Assembly (NCBI GenBank): GCA_947504185.1
Contig: CANNGJ010000014.1
Span: 1-64,000 of the forward strand
Direction of reading: 5' to 3'
Length of the DNA: 64,000 bases
Source: an uncultured Tenacibaculum sp.
GTDB taxonomy: Bacteria > Bacteroidota > Bacteroidia > Flavobacteriales > Flavobacteriaceae
Of this stretch, positions 39,538-48,358 are shown one piece after another. A model generated the notes under the pieces. It searched no databases and was not told the DNA's origin. It saw nothing but the letters and a program-made list of their open reading frames with translations. Every line of letters begins with the position of its first letter. Position 1 is the first letter of the stretch. The position numbers and the translations under genes were made by a program.

Positions 39538-42442
39538 CATTTTGAATATCTTCTTGAATTTTTGTTCGCATATTGCTTTTAACAAGTCCTCTATTTCTCA
39601 TTGTAGGATATACTCTATTTGATAAAAAAACATATACTATTCCTGATTCTGGATCTGCCCAAGTATAAGTACCCGTAAAGCCGCTATGACCAAAACTCTG
39701 GTCTGACACACAACCACAAGTGGGCTTCTCTTCTGGGCGAATCTGAGGCTTATCAAATCCTAGACCTCTACGAACTTTTTTATCTGCATAATAACGCTTA
39801 TTAAACTTATCTAGTGTTTCTGAATCTAAATATTTTTTTCCTCCATAAGTACCTTTTTGTAAATACATTTGCATAATCTTAGCTACATCGTTTGCGTTTG
39901 CAAATAACCCTGCATGACCTCCTACTCCACCTAACATTGCAGCTCCCATATCATGTACATAACCATGTACTAATTGATTTCTGTAATAGGCATCTTTTTC
40001 GGTAGGTACAATTTCTGACTTACTAAACTTATTAAGTGGTAAATAGGTCATCCTATCTGCTCCTAACGATTGATAAAAATTTTCATCAACTAATTTATTT
40101 AAAGGTTTTTTATATTTCTTCTCAAGCAATTCTTTTAATATATAATAACCTAAATCACTATACTTATACCCTACTCTTTCTCGTTGATCTGCCTCAACAA
40201 TATGCTTATATATTGAATCTCTATAATCTCTAGTTAAGTATAAATCTTTAGCTACTTTAATATTGTATTTTTTAGATCTCTTCTTTCTATAATACTTGTG
40301 CAAATTCTGTTTTGTATTTTCATCTTGAGTATTTACATAAAAAGGAATCCAAGAACGTAAACGACCATAGTGAGATAAGATTTCTTTAAGCATTAAAGTG
40401 TCTTTATTTGACTCTTTAAATCTTGGCAAAACATCTCCTAAACTAGAAAATAAACTAATTTTCTTGTCCTCTTCTGCTTTCATTATCATTGGTAAGGATG
40501 CCAATATTTTTGTTAAAGAAGCCAAATCATAAATGTCAGAGTGTTTTACTTTTTTCCTTTTTAAATGCGTATGGTAACCAAAGTTTTTATTATAAATAAC
40601 TTTTCCGTTACGAGCTACAATTACTTGACCTCCTGGAGCCATTTTCTTTTTTAAAATCGTATCAATCCTTTTATCTATAATTGATAATTTCTCTGATGAA
40701 ACACCTACTTCTTCAGGTATTGTATATTCTAAAACATTAATCCCAGCTATCGAAAGACCTTCACCTTCTTTAAACTCATTTTTTATAGATACTGGCAATC
40801 TTCCTTTTACATCAAACGCCCCAAATAAGGCTTGAGCTGAAAGCTCTTGAGCTAGTACACTATTTTGATAAGAAACAACTATTCCTTCAATATTTGTAAA
40901 TGACTTCACTTTTAATAAGCTATACGGGCTCGCAAAAATATCTAGAATTACTTTTTTTGTTCTCGCTATTTCTTGCAACCAGACTAATTCTTTATTAGTG
41001 AACTTATACCCTTTCCAAGGATGCTTATTTGATTTATGGAAACCAATAACAACCAAATTGTATTTTTGTAACTTCTGTATTAAAACACTTAAGTGTTTAT
41101 CTGAAACCACATCTACTTTAGTGTAATTTTTAAGCATTTTAGAAAATGATTTTCCTTTATCATCTCCTAAAAAAACGTATGCTATTTTTTTATCCTCAAG
41201 GTTTTTAATTGGCAGAATATCGTCTTGATTTTTTACAACTGTAATTGAGTTCTTAATCAGTTTTCTATGCAAAACCTCATCATAAGGGGTATTTAAATCT
41301 TTTTGTAAATGCTCTGTAGGAATTGTTTTATAATCATTCAACCCTACTAAATACTTCGATTTTAATATCTTTCTAACCGATAGATTTAATCTTTCTTCGG
41401 TTAATACTTTATTTTCATAAGCCTCTTTTAATAACTTTACAGATCCTGGAATATCTTGTGGTATTAACAATATGTCATTTCCTGCCAAAATAGCTGCTAA
41501 ATCAATCTCAGCTGGCGATGAATAATTTGCAGCACCTTTCATGTTCAATCCATCAGTAATCACCAAACCTTGAAATCCTAATTTATGTTGTAATAAATCA
41601 GTTACCACATTTTTTGATAATGATGTTGGTAATTTTGAATTAGATTCTAACGACGGAATACTTAAATGTGCTGTCATAACACTGGCTACTCCAGCATCAA
41701 ACATTTTACGATATGGATATAATTCAATTGAATCTAATCGTTGTTCGCTAAAACTAATTGTTGGTAATGTGTGGTGAGAATCGGTTGCAGTATCTCCATG
41801 ACCTGGGAAATGTTTTGCATTGGCTAAAACACCTACACTTTGCATTCCTTCGCTAAAAGCAATTGCTTTTTCTGTTACATTCTCTTTATTTTCTCCAAAA
41901 GAACGATTTCCTATAATTGGATTGTTTGGGTTTGTATTAATATCAACAACTGGAGCAAAATTCATATGAATCCCTACCCTTTTACAATGCTCCCCTATTC
42001 TCTTACCTGTTTCTTTTAATAATTCTTGATTTTTAATAGCACCTAAAGCCATATTCCAAGGAAAACGATAGGTGTTTTTCAATCGCATATCTAATCCCCA
42101 CTCTCCATCAAAACCGATCATTAAAGGCACTTTAGATAATGCTTGATACTTATTGTTTAAAGTTACTTGTTTTTCTGGTGTTCCTTGCATAAAAATTAAA
42201 TTACCAACATGATATTTATTAATCATATTAGTAATAAACTGTTCGTGCTTTTTATCTTTATTAGAATATGCCTGCACCATGAATAACTGACCGATTTTTT
42301 CATCGACAGACATTGATTTCATAATACTATCTACCCAAATATTTTGAGCTGCAGCATCTTTTGCTAAAAGTGGATTTACCTGCTGTGCATTCGAAAACTG
42401 AATTGCAACAAGTGCTAAAAAAACTAGTATCTTTTTCTTCAT
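39521..42442 (-). CDS. Glycoside hydrolase family 3 / beta-lactamase-type serine hydrolase fusion
   Basis: 973 residues with a signal peptide (KKKILVFLALVAIQFSNA). Residues about 30-370 are a GH3 beta-N-acetylhexosaminidase domain of NagZ type: KHFPGHGDTATDSHHTLP carries the His-Asp pair that acts as acid/base in NagZ, and LVITDGLNMKGA has the nucleophile Asp. A GH3 C-terminal domain follows to about 565. The last 375 residues are a class C beta-lactamase-like domain: SxxK in DLASLTKILASLP, YSDLGYYI, and GHSGFTGT in place of KTG. Together these suggest cell-wall muropeptide processing outside the inner membrane. The fusion occurs in other Bacteroidota. Substrate of the second domain is not known. 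Confidence 0.92.
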   Translation of the reverse strand: MKKKILVFLALVAIQFSNAQQVNPLLAKDAAAQNIWVDSIMKSMSVDEKIGQLFMVQAYSNKDKKHEQFITNMINKYHVGNLIFMQGTPEKQVTLNNKYQALSKVPLMIGFDGEWGLDMRLKNTYRFPWNMALGAIKNQELLKETGKRIGEHCKRVGIHMNFAPVVDINTNPNNPIIGNRSFGENKENVTEKAIAFSEGMQSVGVLANAKHFPGHGDTATDSHHTLPTISFSEQRLDSIELYPYRKMFDAGVASVMTAHLSIPSLESNSKLPTSLSKNVVTDLLQHKLGFQGLVITDGLNMKGAANYSSPAEIDLAAILAGNDILLIPQDIPGSVKLLKEAYENKVLTEERLNLSVRKILKSKYLVGLNDYKTIPTEHLQKDLNTPYDEVLHRKLIKNSITVVKNQDDILPIKNLEDKKIAYVFLGDDKGKSFSKMLKNYTKVDVVSDKHLSVLIQKLQKYNLVVIGFHKSNKHPWKGYKFTNKELVWLQEIARTKKVILDIFASPYSLLKVKSFTNIEGIVVSYQNSVLAQELSAQALFGAFDVKGRLPVSIKNEFKEGEGLSIAGINVLEYTIPEEVGVSSEKLSIIDKRIDTILKKKMAPGGQVIVARNGKVIYNKNFGYHTHLKRKKVKHSDIYDLASLTKILASLPMIMKAEEDKKISLFSSLGDVLPRFKESNKDTLMLKEILSHYGRLRSWIPFYVNTQDENTKQNLHKYYRKKRSKKYNIKVAKDLYLTRDYRDSIYKHIVEADQRERVGYKYSDLGYYILKELLEKKYKKPLNKLVDENFYQSLGADRMTYLPLNKFSKSEIVPTEKDAYYRNQLVHGYVHDMGAAMLGGVGGHAGLFANANDVAKIMQMYLQKGTYGGKKYLDSETLDKFNKRYYADKKVRRGLGFDKPQIRPEEKPTCGCVSDQSFGHSGFTGTYTWADPESGIVYVFLSNRVYPTMRNRGLVKSNMRTKIQEDIQNAILLE

Positions 42443-42483
42443 ATTCGTAACGTATAACTATTTTTTTTAATATAAATCAATTG

Positions 42484-42969
42484 TTATACCAAAAATCGTT
42501 TGTGCCAACTTTTATCTGCTGTTACTTCCCAATTATTTTCGAAATCTTCTTTGGTATTTATCATATTATTAAACACTACAGTGTTAGCTGTTATCTTTTT
42601 CTCTTTTGCAAACTTCTGAAAATCTGATAACTTAACAATATTGATATTTTCTCCGTCTTTAAATGAGATATTCATTTTATTCATTAAATCTACCTTCAAT
42701 TCTTTTTCTAACTCTAGAACAAAACGAACAGAAGCATCTATTGAGCATCCTGATACATTATTAAAACTTTCATCTACAACCAATACTAAAAACTGATTAT
42801 ATTTTATCGTAAAAGATCCTTTTAAATCATCTCCATGACGCGTCCAATTATCAATAAACAATATTGCTTTTGCACTAATGTATTCTATTTCTTCTACGTT
42901 AAATTCTCTATCTGCTTGGTACACCCAAACTCTTGAGTTGTTTGGTAAATTTGTATATTCTGTAAACAT
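42484..42969 (-). CDS. Conserved Bacteroidota protein, function unknown
   Basis: 161 residues, soluble, with no signal peptide. The start MFTEYTNLPNNSRVWVYQADR and the middle SGCSIDASVRFVLELEKEL are conserved in Bacteroidota proteins often labelled ABC transporter ATPase. No Walker A or B motif is present, so that label is unsupported. It lies between the GH3 fusion and the carboxypeptidase-regulatory-like protein. Confidence 0.8.
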   Translation of the reverse strand: MFTEYTNLPNNSRVWVYQADREFNVEEIEYISAKAILFIDNWTRHGDDLKGSFTIKYNQFLVLVVDESFNNVSGCSIDASVRFVLELEKELKVDLMNKMNISFKDGENINIVKLSDFQKFAKEKKITANTVVFNNMINTKEDFENNWEVTADKSWHKRFLV

Positions 42970-42987
42970 TTTTAATCTTTATATTTC

Positions 42988-43887
42988 TTAGTTACTCAAA
43001 GTTACGGAAATTGCTGGTTGTATGGAATTTCCTTTATAAAAATCTTGAGATAAATAATGTTTTCTCCATTTTCCACCAACAAACACATTTATTGTATCTT
43101 TTGTGTAAACAGCTCCGAAATTTGGAGCAACTGCTTTGGCTATATATTTTTTCCTGCTTCCATTTTTTGTATAAGTATATTCATAAAAATTATACGGGAT
43201 ATGAATTCTTTCTAATCCAACAAAAAAACCTTCTTTAGGGAATTCTATATCATATTTGAAAACATTGATTTTAACTTTTCCATCAACTTTCCTTGAAAAA
43301 GCAATAATATTTTCCCTGGTTAAATCTTCAGATGGTTTTCCTGAATCTTTATCTATTTTAAATAACCTTATTCTAAACTTTGATTTTTTTCTACCTAACA
43401 TTGAACCGAAATAAACAATAATCTCTTTTAAATAAGGCGTTTTATCATACTCTTTTTTATATTTAAAGTATTTGGCAACTATCCAAGGTGAACTTTGCGA
43501 ACCTCCAAACGTGCTTTTAATATTTTTCCTTTTATAGTTATCTATTACAAACTCTTTATCTACTTTTTTAGAAATTACAACTTCATTTAACACTTCATTT
43601 TTAGATTGCATTGTTAAATTTTTATTCTGTAAAGCAAAAGCATTTACAATAGTGTCTTTATAGTTTAAGCAAGATATATGTACTTTATCTTTCAACATTT
43701 TTTTATCAATCTCTAAAGAAAAAGTACCATCTTCATTTGAAGAAATACCTCTATCAGACTCTAAAAAACTAATATTAGCATATGCTACAGGTTCTTTTGT
43801 CTCTTTATCTATGATTGAACTTTTAAATTGAATTGTTTGCGAAAAAGCTGTTAAACTTATAAAACAGTATAAAAGAAAAACTCTCAT
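42988..43887 (-). CDS. Exported CarboxypepD-regulatory-like domain protein
   Basis: 299 residues with a signal peptide (RVFLLYCFISLTAFS). Residues about 20-95 form a carboxypeptidase D regulatory-like beta-sandwich (IDKETKEPVAYANISFLES, SSNEDGTFSLEI), as found at the N-terminus of TonB-dependent receptors. The remainder is a beta-rich domain of unknown function. It is not a receptor itself, being too short for a barrel and plug. Role unknown. Confidence 0.82.
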   Translation of the reverse strand: MRVFLLYCFISLTAFSQTIQFKSSIIDKETKEPVAYANISFLESDRGISSNEDGTFSLEIDKKMLKDKVHISCLNYKDTIVNAFALQNKNLTMQSKNEVLNEVVISKKVDKEFVIDNYKRKNIKSTFGGSQSSPWIVAKYFKYKKEYDKTPYLKEIIVYFGSMLGRKKSKFRIRLFKIDKDSGKPSEDLTRENIIAFSRKVDGKVKINVFKYDIEFPKEGFFVGLERIHIPYNFYEYTYTKNGSRKKYIAKAVAPNFGAVYTKDTINVFVGGKWRKHYLSQDFYKGNSIQPAISVTLSN

Positions 43888-43955
43888 AACTTAATTTTTA
43901 ACGAATGTAAAAACTGTAAGTTATAAGAGCTCTTAAGTACTTGTTAATTTTTGAA

Positions 43956-44783
43956 TTATCTCAAATTAAACTTCTGTTGTAATGCCTGTAATTTCTCTTC
44001 ATCCGACATTGTTTCTTTTGGTGCTGACATACGCTCTTTAATTTCACGTAGTACTTTTTTAGTGTACAATGGAAAGTCGGCATTTTGAATCCAAGCATTA
44101 TAGCCTGGGTTTTCTTTTAGAACTTCTTCAACTGTACGTCCTTTATATTTACCAAAAGAGAAAATTTCTTGATCGTCGTCATTCATTAAAACAAAACCTG
44201 CAAAATCCGCTCGTTTACCATGTGTTGAAAATTCACTTAATGCATCAACAGTATTTTCTATATCGTCATACTTATCTAACTGAGCTAATAAAATTTCATA
44301 GGTAGCATTGGTATCTGCTTCTGCTCCGTGGGCACCTACTAATTCTTTTCCGCAATAAAATTGATACCCTGCACTTAAAGTTCTTTGTTCTTTTTTATGA
44401 AAAATTACCTGAACATCAATCGCTTTTCTATTTTTCATATCAAAATCGATACCAGCTCTCATTAATTCTTCTGCCAATAACGGAATATCGAATCGGTTTG
44501 AATTGAAACCAGCTAAATCACAACCTTCAATCATTTCATTAATTTTAGGTGCTAATTCTTTAAACGTAGGTTCAGTTACTACTTTCTCATTAGTTATTCC
44601 GTGAATGTCTGAAGACTCTTTAGGTATTTCTACTTCTGGATTTACCAACCAAGTTTTACTTTCTTTATTTCCGTTTGGAAACACTTTTAAAATTGATATT
44701 TCAACAACTCTATCTTTCGCTATATTTATACCTGTCGTTTCTAAATCGAAAAATATAATTGGTTTTGTTAAGTTTAATTCCAT
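43956..44783 (-). CDS. DnaQ-like 3'-5' exonuclease (DEDDh family)
   Basis: 275 residues. The exonuclease domain has IIFFDLETTGINIAKDRVVEI (Asp-x-Glu), GFNSNRFDIPLLAEEL and a late HGAEADTNATYEIL, giving the DEDDh acidic set with His near 152. The C-terminal 80 residues, FSFGKYKGRTVEEVLKENPG, resemble a DUF3820-type small domain that often follows such exonucleases in Bacteroidota. Likely a stand-alone nuclease rather than the polymerase III epsilon subunit, since no clamp-binding or alpha-binding tail is obvious. The next gene upstream is PPK2, 16 bases away. Confidence 0.88.
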   Translation of the reverse strand: MELNLTKPIIFFDLETTGINIAKDRVVEISILKVFPNGNKESKTWLVNPEVEIPKESSDIHGITNEKVVTEPTFKELAPKINEMIEGCDLAGFNSNRFDIPLLAEELMRAGIDFDMKNRKAIDVQVIFHKKEQRTLSAGYQFYCGKELVGAHGAEADTNATYEILLAQLDKYDDIENTVDALSEFSTHGKRADFAGFVLMNDDDQEIFSFGKYKGRTVEEVLKENPGYNAWIQNADFPLYTKKVLREIKERMSAPKETMSDEEKLQALQQKFNLR

Positions 44784-44799
44784 TATTGTTCTTTGGAAA

Positions 44800-45654
44800 T
44801 TATTCGTTATTTAATTGAGTTTTAAACTCATCTATTTGATCTATTATTTTTGATGAAAGCCTAGGCTCTTTAAAATTGTACTTTTTTAGTTCATCTAATA
44901 AAGTCTTTGCCACCAACAACCTTGCCGTAGGTTTATCATCTGCTGGAACAACATACCAAGGTGCATAATAGGTTGATGTTCTATTCAACAAATCTTCGTA
45001 ACAATCTTGATATTTATCCCAAAGCTTACGTTCTTTTAAATCTCCTGCTGAAAATTTCCAGTTTTTTTCAGGAATGTTTAAACGACGTAATAATCTATTT
45101 TTCTGTTCATCTTTAGATAAATTTAAAAAGAACTTTAAAACAATGGTTCCATTATCTGAAATATGCTTTTCAAACTGATTAATTCTATCCATACGTGAAT
45201 GGTAAAACTCATCATTTAAATCGTCCAAACTTTTTACTGTAGGAATATTTTCAGAAAAAACATATTCTGGATGAACCCGGGTCACTAAAACATTCTCATA
45301 ATGCGTTCTGTTAAAAACTCCTATTTTTCCTTTTGCAGGCAATGCAATATAATGACGCCATAAGAAATCGTGTTTTAGTTCTAACTCGGTAGGGACTTTA
45401 AAACTATGTACTACTACTCCACGTGCATTTACATCTTTAAACACTTCACGTATTAAACTATCTTTACCAGCAGTGTCCATTCCTTGTAAGCAAATTAGCA
45501 CACTATATTTGCCCTCAGCATACATTTTATCTTGTAATTCGCTTATTTCTTTCCTAACTTTTTTAAGCTTTTTCTTAGCTTTCTCATCCACAACTTTTGT
45601 GATAAAGTCTTTTAAAGTTTTTCCCTCTGAAAACTTGTAAGTATCCGTATTCAT
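44800..45654 (-). CDS. ppk2: Polyphosphate kinase 2 (PPK2), class III-like
   Basis: 284 residues from the ATG at 45654; a two-codon TTG extension to 45660 is less likely. Walker A is GMDTAGKD at about 58-65 and the second motif is GVFNRTHYENVLVTRVHP. These match class III PPK2 proteins, some of which phosphorylate both AMP and ADP from polyphosphate, rather than the GRDAAGKGG type of the two tandem copies at 10121-11763. So three PPK2 genes of two types share this window. Divergent from a flavodoxin-like gene. Confidence 0.93.
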   Translation of the reverse strand: MNTDTYKFSEGKTLKDFITKVVDEKAKKKLKKVRKEISELQDKMYAEGKYSVLICLQGMDTAGKDSLIREVFKDVNARGVVVHSFKVPTELELKHDFLWRHYIALPAKGKIGVFNRTHYENVLVTRVHPEYVFSENIPTVKSLDDLNDEFYHSRMDRINQFEKHISDNGTIVLKFFLNLSKDEQKNRLLRRLNIPEKNWKFSAGDLKERKLWDKYQDCYEDLLNRTSTYYAPWYVVPADDKPTARLLVAKTLLDELKKYNFKEPRLSSKIIDQIDEFKTQLNNE

Positions 45655-45800
45655 ATACAACGCTCATTTATATGATAAAAGTACAAAAAATATCAGCCTT
45701 TACTATTGATTTTATCTTGAGAATCATCAATTTTTACAATAAACTATTAAATTTTGAAAGAAATTAATTTTAGACTTTTACTTATCTAATATAAACAGAC

Positions 45801-46310
45801 ATGAAGAAAACAGTTATTATACAAGGAAGCTCGAAAAGCAATGGAAACACTAAAAAAGTAATTGATTACTTAAACACCGATACTAATTTTGATATTATTG
45901 ATTTGAAAACAAAAAATATTGGTGGGTTTGAATATGATTTTAGCAACTCAGAAGATGACTTCATACCTTTAATGGAAAATATTATTAATAAGTACGATAC
46001 TATAATTTTTGCGACTCCTGTATATTGGTATTCAATGAGTGGGGCTTTAAAAAACTTCTTTGATCGATTATCTGATTTATTACATTATAAAAAAGAATTA
46101 GGTAGAAAGTTAAGAGGGAAAAACATGGCAATGATTAGCAACTCTGGTATCAACGATTTAAAAAATGGTTTTGAAATGCCTTTTATTGAGAGCGCTAATT
46201 ATTTAGGCATGAATTACCTTGGTAGTACTCATGGTTGGTTTACCGAAGATGGTACTCAAATTCACCCTGAAGCAAAAAATAAAATTGATTCTTTTAAAAA
46301 ACTATTTTAA
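45801..46310 (+). CDS. Flavodoxin-fold NAD(P)H-dependent oxidoreductase
   Basis: 169 residues. IIQGSSKSNGNTKKVIDYL is the FMN phosphate-binding loop of NADPH-dependent FMN reductases, and ATPVYWYSMSGALKNFFDRL follows it. Soluble, small, likely reducing quinones or azo/nitro compounds with FMN. Its last four bases overlap the end of the LytTR regulator gene on the other strand. Confidence 0.9.
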   Translation: MKKTVIIQGSSKSNGNTKKVIDYLNTDTNFDIIDLKTKNIGGFEYDFSNSEDDFIPLMENIINKYDTIIFATPVYWYSMSGALKNFFDRLSDLLHYKKELGRKLRGKNMAMISNSGINDLKNGFEMPFIESANYLGMNYLGSTHGWFTEDGTQIHPEAKNKIDSFKKLF

Positions 46311-47062
46311 TCAATCCAATTTTTAAAGTCTTTTACACGCTCTCTACTTACAATAATTTCATCTGCATCGTAAGAATGTAGTTTTAATTGTAAACGAGAG
46401 TTTGTATAAGAAACAATGTCTTTTATTGCATTTATATGCACAATGAAGGTACGATTTACTCTAAAAAATTGCTCAGGATCTAATTGATCTTGCCAATGCT
46501 CTAAAGAATTATCTATTAAATAATTTCTATTTAAATTTGTTTGAATATAGGTTGCTTTATTTTCAGAATAAAAGCATTCAATCTCATCAACATGAATAAT
46601 TTTTATATGCTGCCCAATTTTAATCGTGAATCGTTTTTTAAACTTGCGATCTATTGGATTGATTAACAACTTGCGTATATCATCAATATTCACCTGTAAA
46701 TCGGCTTGTTTTGGCTGATTGTCTTTAAACTTATCTACTGCAACTTTTAATTCATCTTCATCAATTGGTTTTAGTAAATAATCAATGGAGTTCAACTTAA
46801 AAGCTTTTAATGCGTACTCATCATAAGCTGTAGTAAAAATGATTGCCGACTTCACTTCAATCTCTTCAAAAATCTCAAAAGAAAGCCCATCGGATAATTG
46901 AATATCAAGAAATATTAAGTCTGGATGTTGATTATTTTGAAACCAATTAATCGATTCTTCTACCGAATGTAACATGGTATTAACTTCTATATCTAATTCA
47001 GCTAACATTCTACTTAATCTTCTTGCTGCTGGTTTCTCGTCTTCAATAATTATTACGTTCAT
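46307..47062 (-). CDS. LytTR-family response regulator
   Basis: 251 residues from the ATG at 47062 (MNVIIIEDEKPAARRL); the upstream TTG at 47074 is not needed. The receiver domain has the acidic pair and the phosphoacceptor Asp near residue 53 in LIFLDIQLSDG. A LytTR DNA-binding domain fills about 135-250 (ECFYSENKATYI, FFRVNRTFIVHINAI). It is the last gene of the operon whose kinase lies at 48359-49720; the two form a LytS/LytR-type pair. LytTR proteins usually bind direct repeats about 10 bases apart. Confidence 0.94.
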   Translation of the reverse strand: MNVIIIEDEKPAARRLSRMLAELDIEVNTMLHSVEESINWFQNNQHPDLIFLDIQLSDGLSFEIFEEIEVKSAIIFTTAYDEYALKAFKLNSIDYLLKPIDEDELKVAVDKFKDNQPKQADLQVNIDDIRKLLINPIDRKFKKRFTIKIGQHIKIIHVDEIECFYSENKATYIQTNLNRNYLIDNSLEHWQDQLDPEQFFRVNRTFIVHINAIKDIVSYTNSRLQLKLHSYDADEIIVSRERVKDFKNWID

Positions 47063-47074
47063 TATAGCTTTCAA

Positions 47075-47401
47075 TTAATTTTTATTCATGTATTCTTTAA
47101 TCTTACGCTCTTCCCAATCTTTACTAAATAGGTTTACAATATCAAATGTACTAATCGCATGAAAAATAACAATTAATCCCCACCAAAAAAACAATCTATA
47201 ATTACTGATATCTGTTAGAGCTTCTATTAAAGAATCTCCATACTGAACATCTTTATATATTCTTCTACCGATAAAAAATAAGTTAACTAATATATATACT
47301 ACCAAATGCTTGTAAAAGCTTTTAATATCTTCTATTCTCTTTTTTGCTTTAATATATTTCTCTGAATTACTTTTTGATTCCATCGTATTATTCATTTTCA
47401 T
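47075..47401 (-). CDS. 2TM-domain membrane protein, copy 4
   Basis: 108 residues. The 2TM family fold is two membrane helices between a basic N-terminal segment (YIKAKKRIEDIKSFYKHLVV) and a C-terminal DWEERKIKEYM. It is paralogous to the three genes upstream and to the C-terminus of the kinase. The helices have Tyr, His and Trp at membrane edges. It overlaps the upstream copy by 14 bases and lies 12 bases from the regulator start. Function unknown. Confidence 0.87.
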   Translation of the reverse strand: MKMNNTMESKSNSEKYIKAKKRIEDIKSFYKHLVVYILVNLFFIGRRIYKDVQYGDSLIEALTDISNYRLFFWWGLIVIFHAISTFDIVNLFSKDWEERKIKEYMNKN

Positions 47402-47711
47402 TCATAAATTCTTTAATTTTCTTTTGCTCCCAATTATCAATAAAAGGAATTTTATACTTAAAAGCATATATACCTTGAATTACAATTACCACAAACCAGA
47501 TAAGGGCATTTACCCAAATATTTGCTCTCGCCCATTTTAAAGTTTTTGGATTGTGAAGATGGTTCTCAAAAAAATTAAATATAGTATTAGAAAACAACAG
47601 TAATAGTAACATTATAATTACAAATACTTGTAAATGGTTATAAAAGTTTCGTTGCTTTTTTATTCTCTTTTTTATTTCGAGATATTTAGCTTCTTTCATT
47701 TTTTCCTTCAT
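47388..47711 (-). CDS. 2TM-domain membrane protein, copy 3 (most divergent)
   Basis: 107 residues. It keeps KYLEIKKRIKKQRNFYNHLQ and NWEQKKIKEFMN, but the helices are longer and more hydrophobic (VIIMLLLLLFSNTIF) and the usual HWxG-type residues are absent. It overlaps copy 2 by 26 bases and copy 4 by 14; a start 4 codons later at 47699 is possible. Its divergence suggests a different partner from the others. Confidence 0.85.
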   Translation of the reverse strand: MKEKMKEAKYLEIKKRIKKQRNFYNHLQVFVIIMLLLLLFSNTIFNFFENHLHNPKTLKWARANIWVNALIWFVVIVIQGIYAFKYKIPFIDNWEQKKIKEFMNENE

Positions 47712-48015
47712 TTAAATATTCTTGAATTTTTCTTTTTTCCCAATCCGATCCCATAAAGAAGTTAAAACCAAAAGCTTTAAAAGCATGTAATAACATTGGA
47801 ACTCCCCATAAAAACCATAAAGCCAAAGTATTTAAATCGAAAAACGCTTCTTGAAAAGTTTCTCCATTATCCATATTACGGATTACTTTACTTATAGATA
47901 GTATCATGTTAACTACTAAATAAACTGCAAAATGTGTATAGAAACTTTTTAAAACTTCTACTTTCTTTTTAGCTCGCATAAATTTTTGTTCTTCTAAATT
48001 ATTATCCAATTCCAT
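47686..48015 (-). CDS. 2TM-domain membrane protein, copy 2
   Basis: 109 residues. FMRAKKKVEVLKSFYTHFAVYLVVN begins the family core in two parts, and the C-terminus is DWEKRKIQEYLNEG. Two membrane helices are clear (VYLVVNMILSIS, LWFLWGVPMLLHAF). It is 3 bases downstream of copy 1 and overlaps copy 3. Likely forms homo- or hetero-oligomers with the kinase's own 2TM part; this is inference. Confidence 0.87.
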   Translation of the reverse strand: MELDNNLEEQKFMRAKKKVEVLKSFYTHFAVYLVVNMILSISKVIRNMDNGETFQEAFFDLNTLALWFLWGVPMLLHAFKAFGFNFFMGSDWEKRKIQEYLNEGKNERS

Positions 48016-48018
48016 AAT

Positions 48019-48357
48019 TTAAAACCTATCATTATTCATGTATTCCTTAATCTTTCGATCTTCCCAATCTTTACCGAAAAAGACATTTGTACCAAAGGCG
48101 CCAACCCAATGAAAAAATAAACCAATACCCCAAAATACCCAGGTAGCATAAACTCCAAAATTAGTTATTGCTTCATTAAAACTATCTCCGTCCTCACTCA
48201 TCAATCCATAAACAATAACACAACTTATAAATATGTTTACAATTATATAAGAAGCTAAATGCCAATAAAAACCTTTTATTTTTTCAACGCGTTTTTTAGC
48301 TAGCAAATACCTATGCTCTTCTGAGTAATTGTTTTCTGAATTATCTATTCTTTTCAT
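48019..48357 (-). CDS. 2TM-domain membrane protein, copy 1
   Basis: 112 residues. The core runs from YLLAKKRVEKIKGFYWHLASY to DWEDRKIKEYMNND, with two helices (SYIIVNIFISCVIVYGL, TWVFWGIGLFFHWVGAFG). It begins one base after the kinase stop, so it is coupled to it. It is the free copy most like the kinase's C-terminal domain in its FFHW and GKDWE segments. Confidence 0.88.
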   Translation of the reverse strand: MKRIDNSENNYSEEHRYLLAKKRVEKIKGFYWHLASYIIVNIFISCVIVYGLMSEDGDSFNEAITNFGVYATWVFWGIGLFFHWVGAFGTNVFFGKDWEDRKIKEYMNNDRF

Positions 48358-48358
48358 T

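Noticed and set aside
42484..42969. ABC transporter ATPase label
   Set aside because: No Walker A, Walker B or signature motif is present in the 161 residues.
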